In this document: positions 6,172-6,313 of the stretch, piece by piece | How positions within the stretch are numbered: the first letter of the stretch is position 1 | How the letters are laid out: each line of letters starts with the position of its first letter | Assembly: GCA_021323155.1 (NCBI GenBank) | Contig: JAJTCI010000142.1 | Location: 1-6,313, forward strand | Source: Chitinophagaceae bacterium | GTDB lineage: Bacteria > Bacteroidota > Bacteroidia > Chitinophagales > Chitinophagaceae | Reading direction: 5' to 3' | Length of the DNA: 6,313 nt | The notes under the pieces: generated by a model | Database searches by the model: none | What the model saw: the letters and a program-made list of their open reading frames with translations, nothing else | What the model was told of the DNA's origin: nothing | Translations under genes and position numbers: made by a program

Positions 6172-6313
6172 AGAACCGGTCAATATTTGAGATGGTTAAA
6201 AATAATCCTACCGGGTCCACTGTTGTGATTGCTCCTGTTATCATAATGTTTGTTTTAAAGGTGACCGATGGATCCACATCGCTGACAACACAAATGTGCG
6301 ATCCAGCCAGGGG
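6172..6313. other. Unassigned tail of the window
   Basis: The final 142 bases hold no assignable gene. A plus-strand frame from ATG 6192 (MVKNNPTGSTVVIAPVII...) stays open for 40 codons to the window end, and one minus-strand frame is also open across it into the PPK2 gene. Neither has a recognisable motif. TTG at 6160-6162 and AATATTTG at 6182-6189, 19 bases apart, loosely match a Bacteroidota promoter (TTG then TAnnTTTG, one mismatch) and could serve a gene further right. Confidence 0.3.

Noticed and set aside
5987..6277. Minus-strand open frame crossing the end of PPK2
   Set aside because: Most of it is antisense to conserved PPK2 sequence, and the part outside has no recognisable motif.

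Overview
The window looks like chromosome of a Bacteroidota bacterium, probably of the Chitinophagaceae type. This is inferred from mid-range GC (near 50% by eye), A-rich starts with weak or no Shine-Dalgarno sites, a WG-repeat protein, and the flavour of the RtcB and PPK2 proteins. No tRNA, rRNA, CRISPR array, transposase or integrase is visible.

Left half (1-3222, plus strand): a tightly packed RNA-repair cassette. A 5'-truncated PF10127 (RlaP-type) nucleotidyltransferase overlaps by 20 nt a second, quite different PF10127 nucleotidyltransferase. Five bases later comes an RNA ligase, RtcB, with all visible catalytic residues intact. Spacing implies one transcript and coupled translation. 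RtcB joins 2',3'-cyclic-phosphate or 3'-phosphate ends to 5'-OH ends. The two polymerase-beta-fold enzymes are predicted to modify or extend RNA (tRNA) ends before or alongside ligation. RtcB carries an extra N-terminal domain of about 80 residues whose start resembles the tRNA-binding tail motif of CCA-adding enzymes.

Middle (3226-4869): a minus-strand gene for a membrane-anchored WG-repeat protein converges on rtcB with only 3 bases between stop codons. Beyond its 5' end lies a gene-poor stretch of about 300 bases. It contains what looks like a decayed copy of the rtcB 3' end: the last seven codons match with synonymous changes only. The WG gene is therefore flanked by rtcB-tail sequence on both sides, suggesting insertion or local duplication at the end of the RNA-repair operon.

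Right part (4870-6313, plus strand): a small exported protein of unknown function, a palindromic hairpin, then a PPK2-family polyphosphate:nucleotide phosphotransferase. The last 142 bases have no gene that can be assigned. A functional link between PPK2 (nucleotide recharging from polyphosphate) and the GTP-using RNA ligase is possible but not shown by operon structure.
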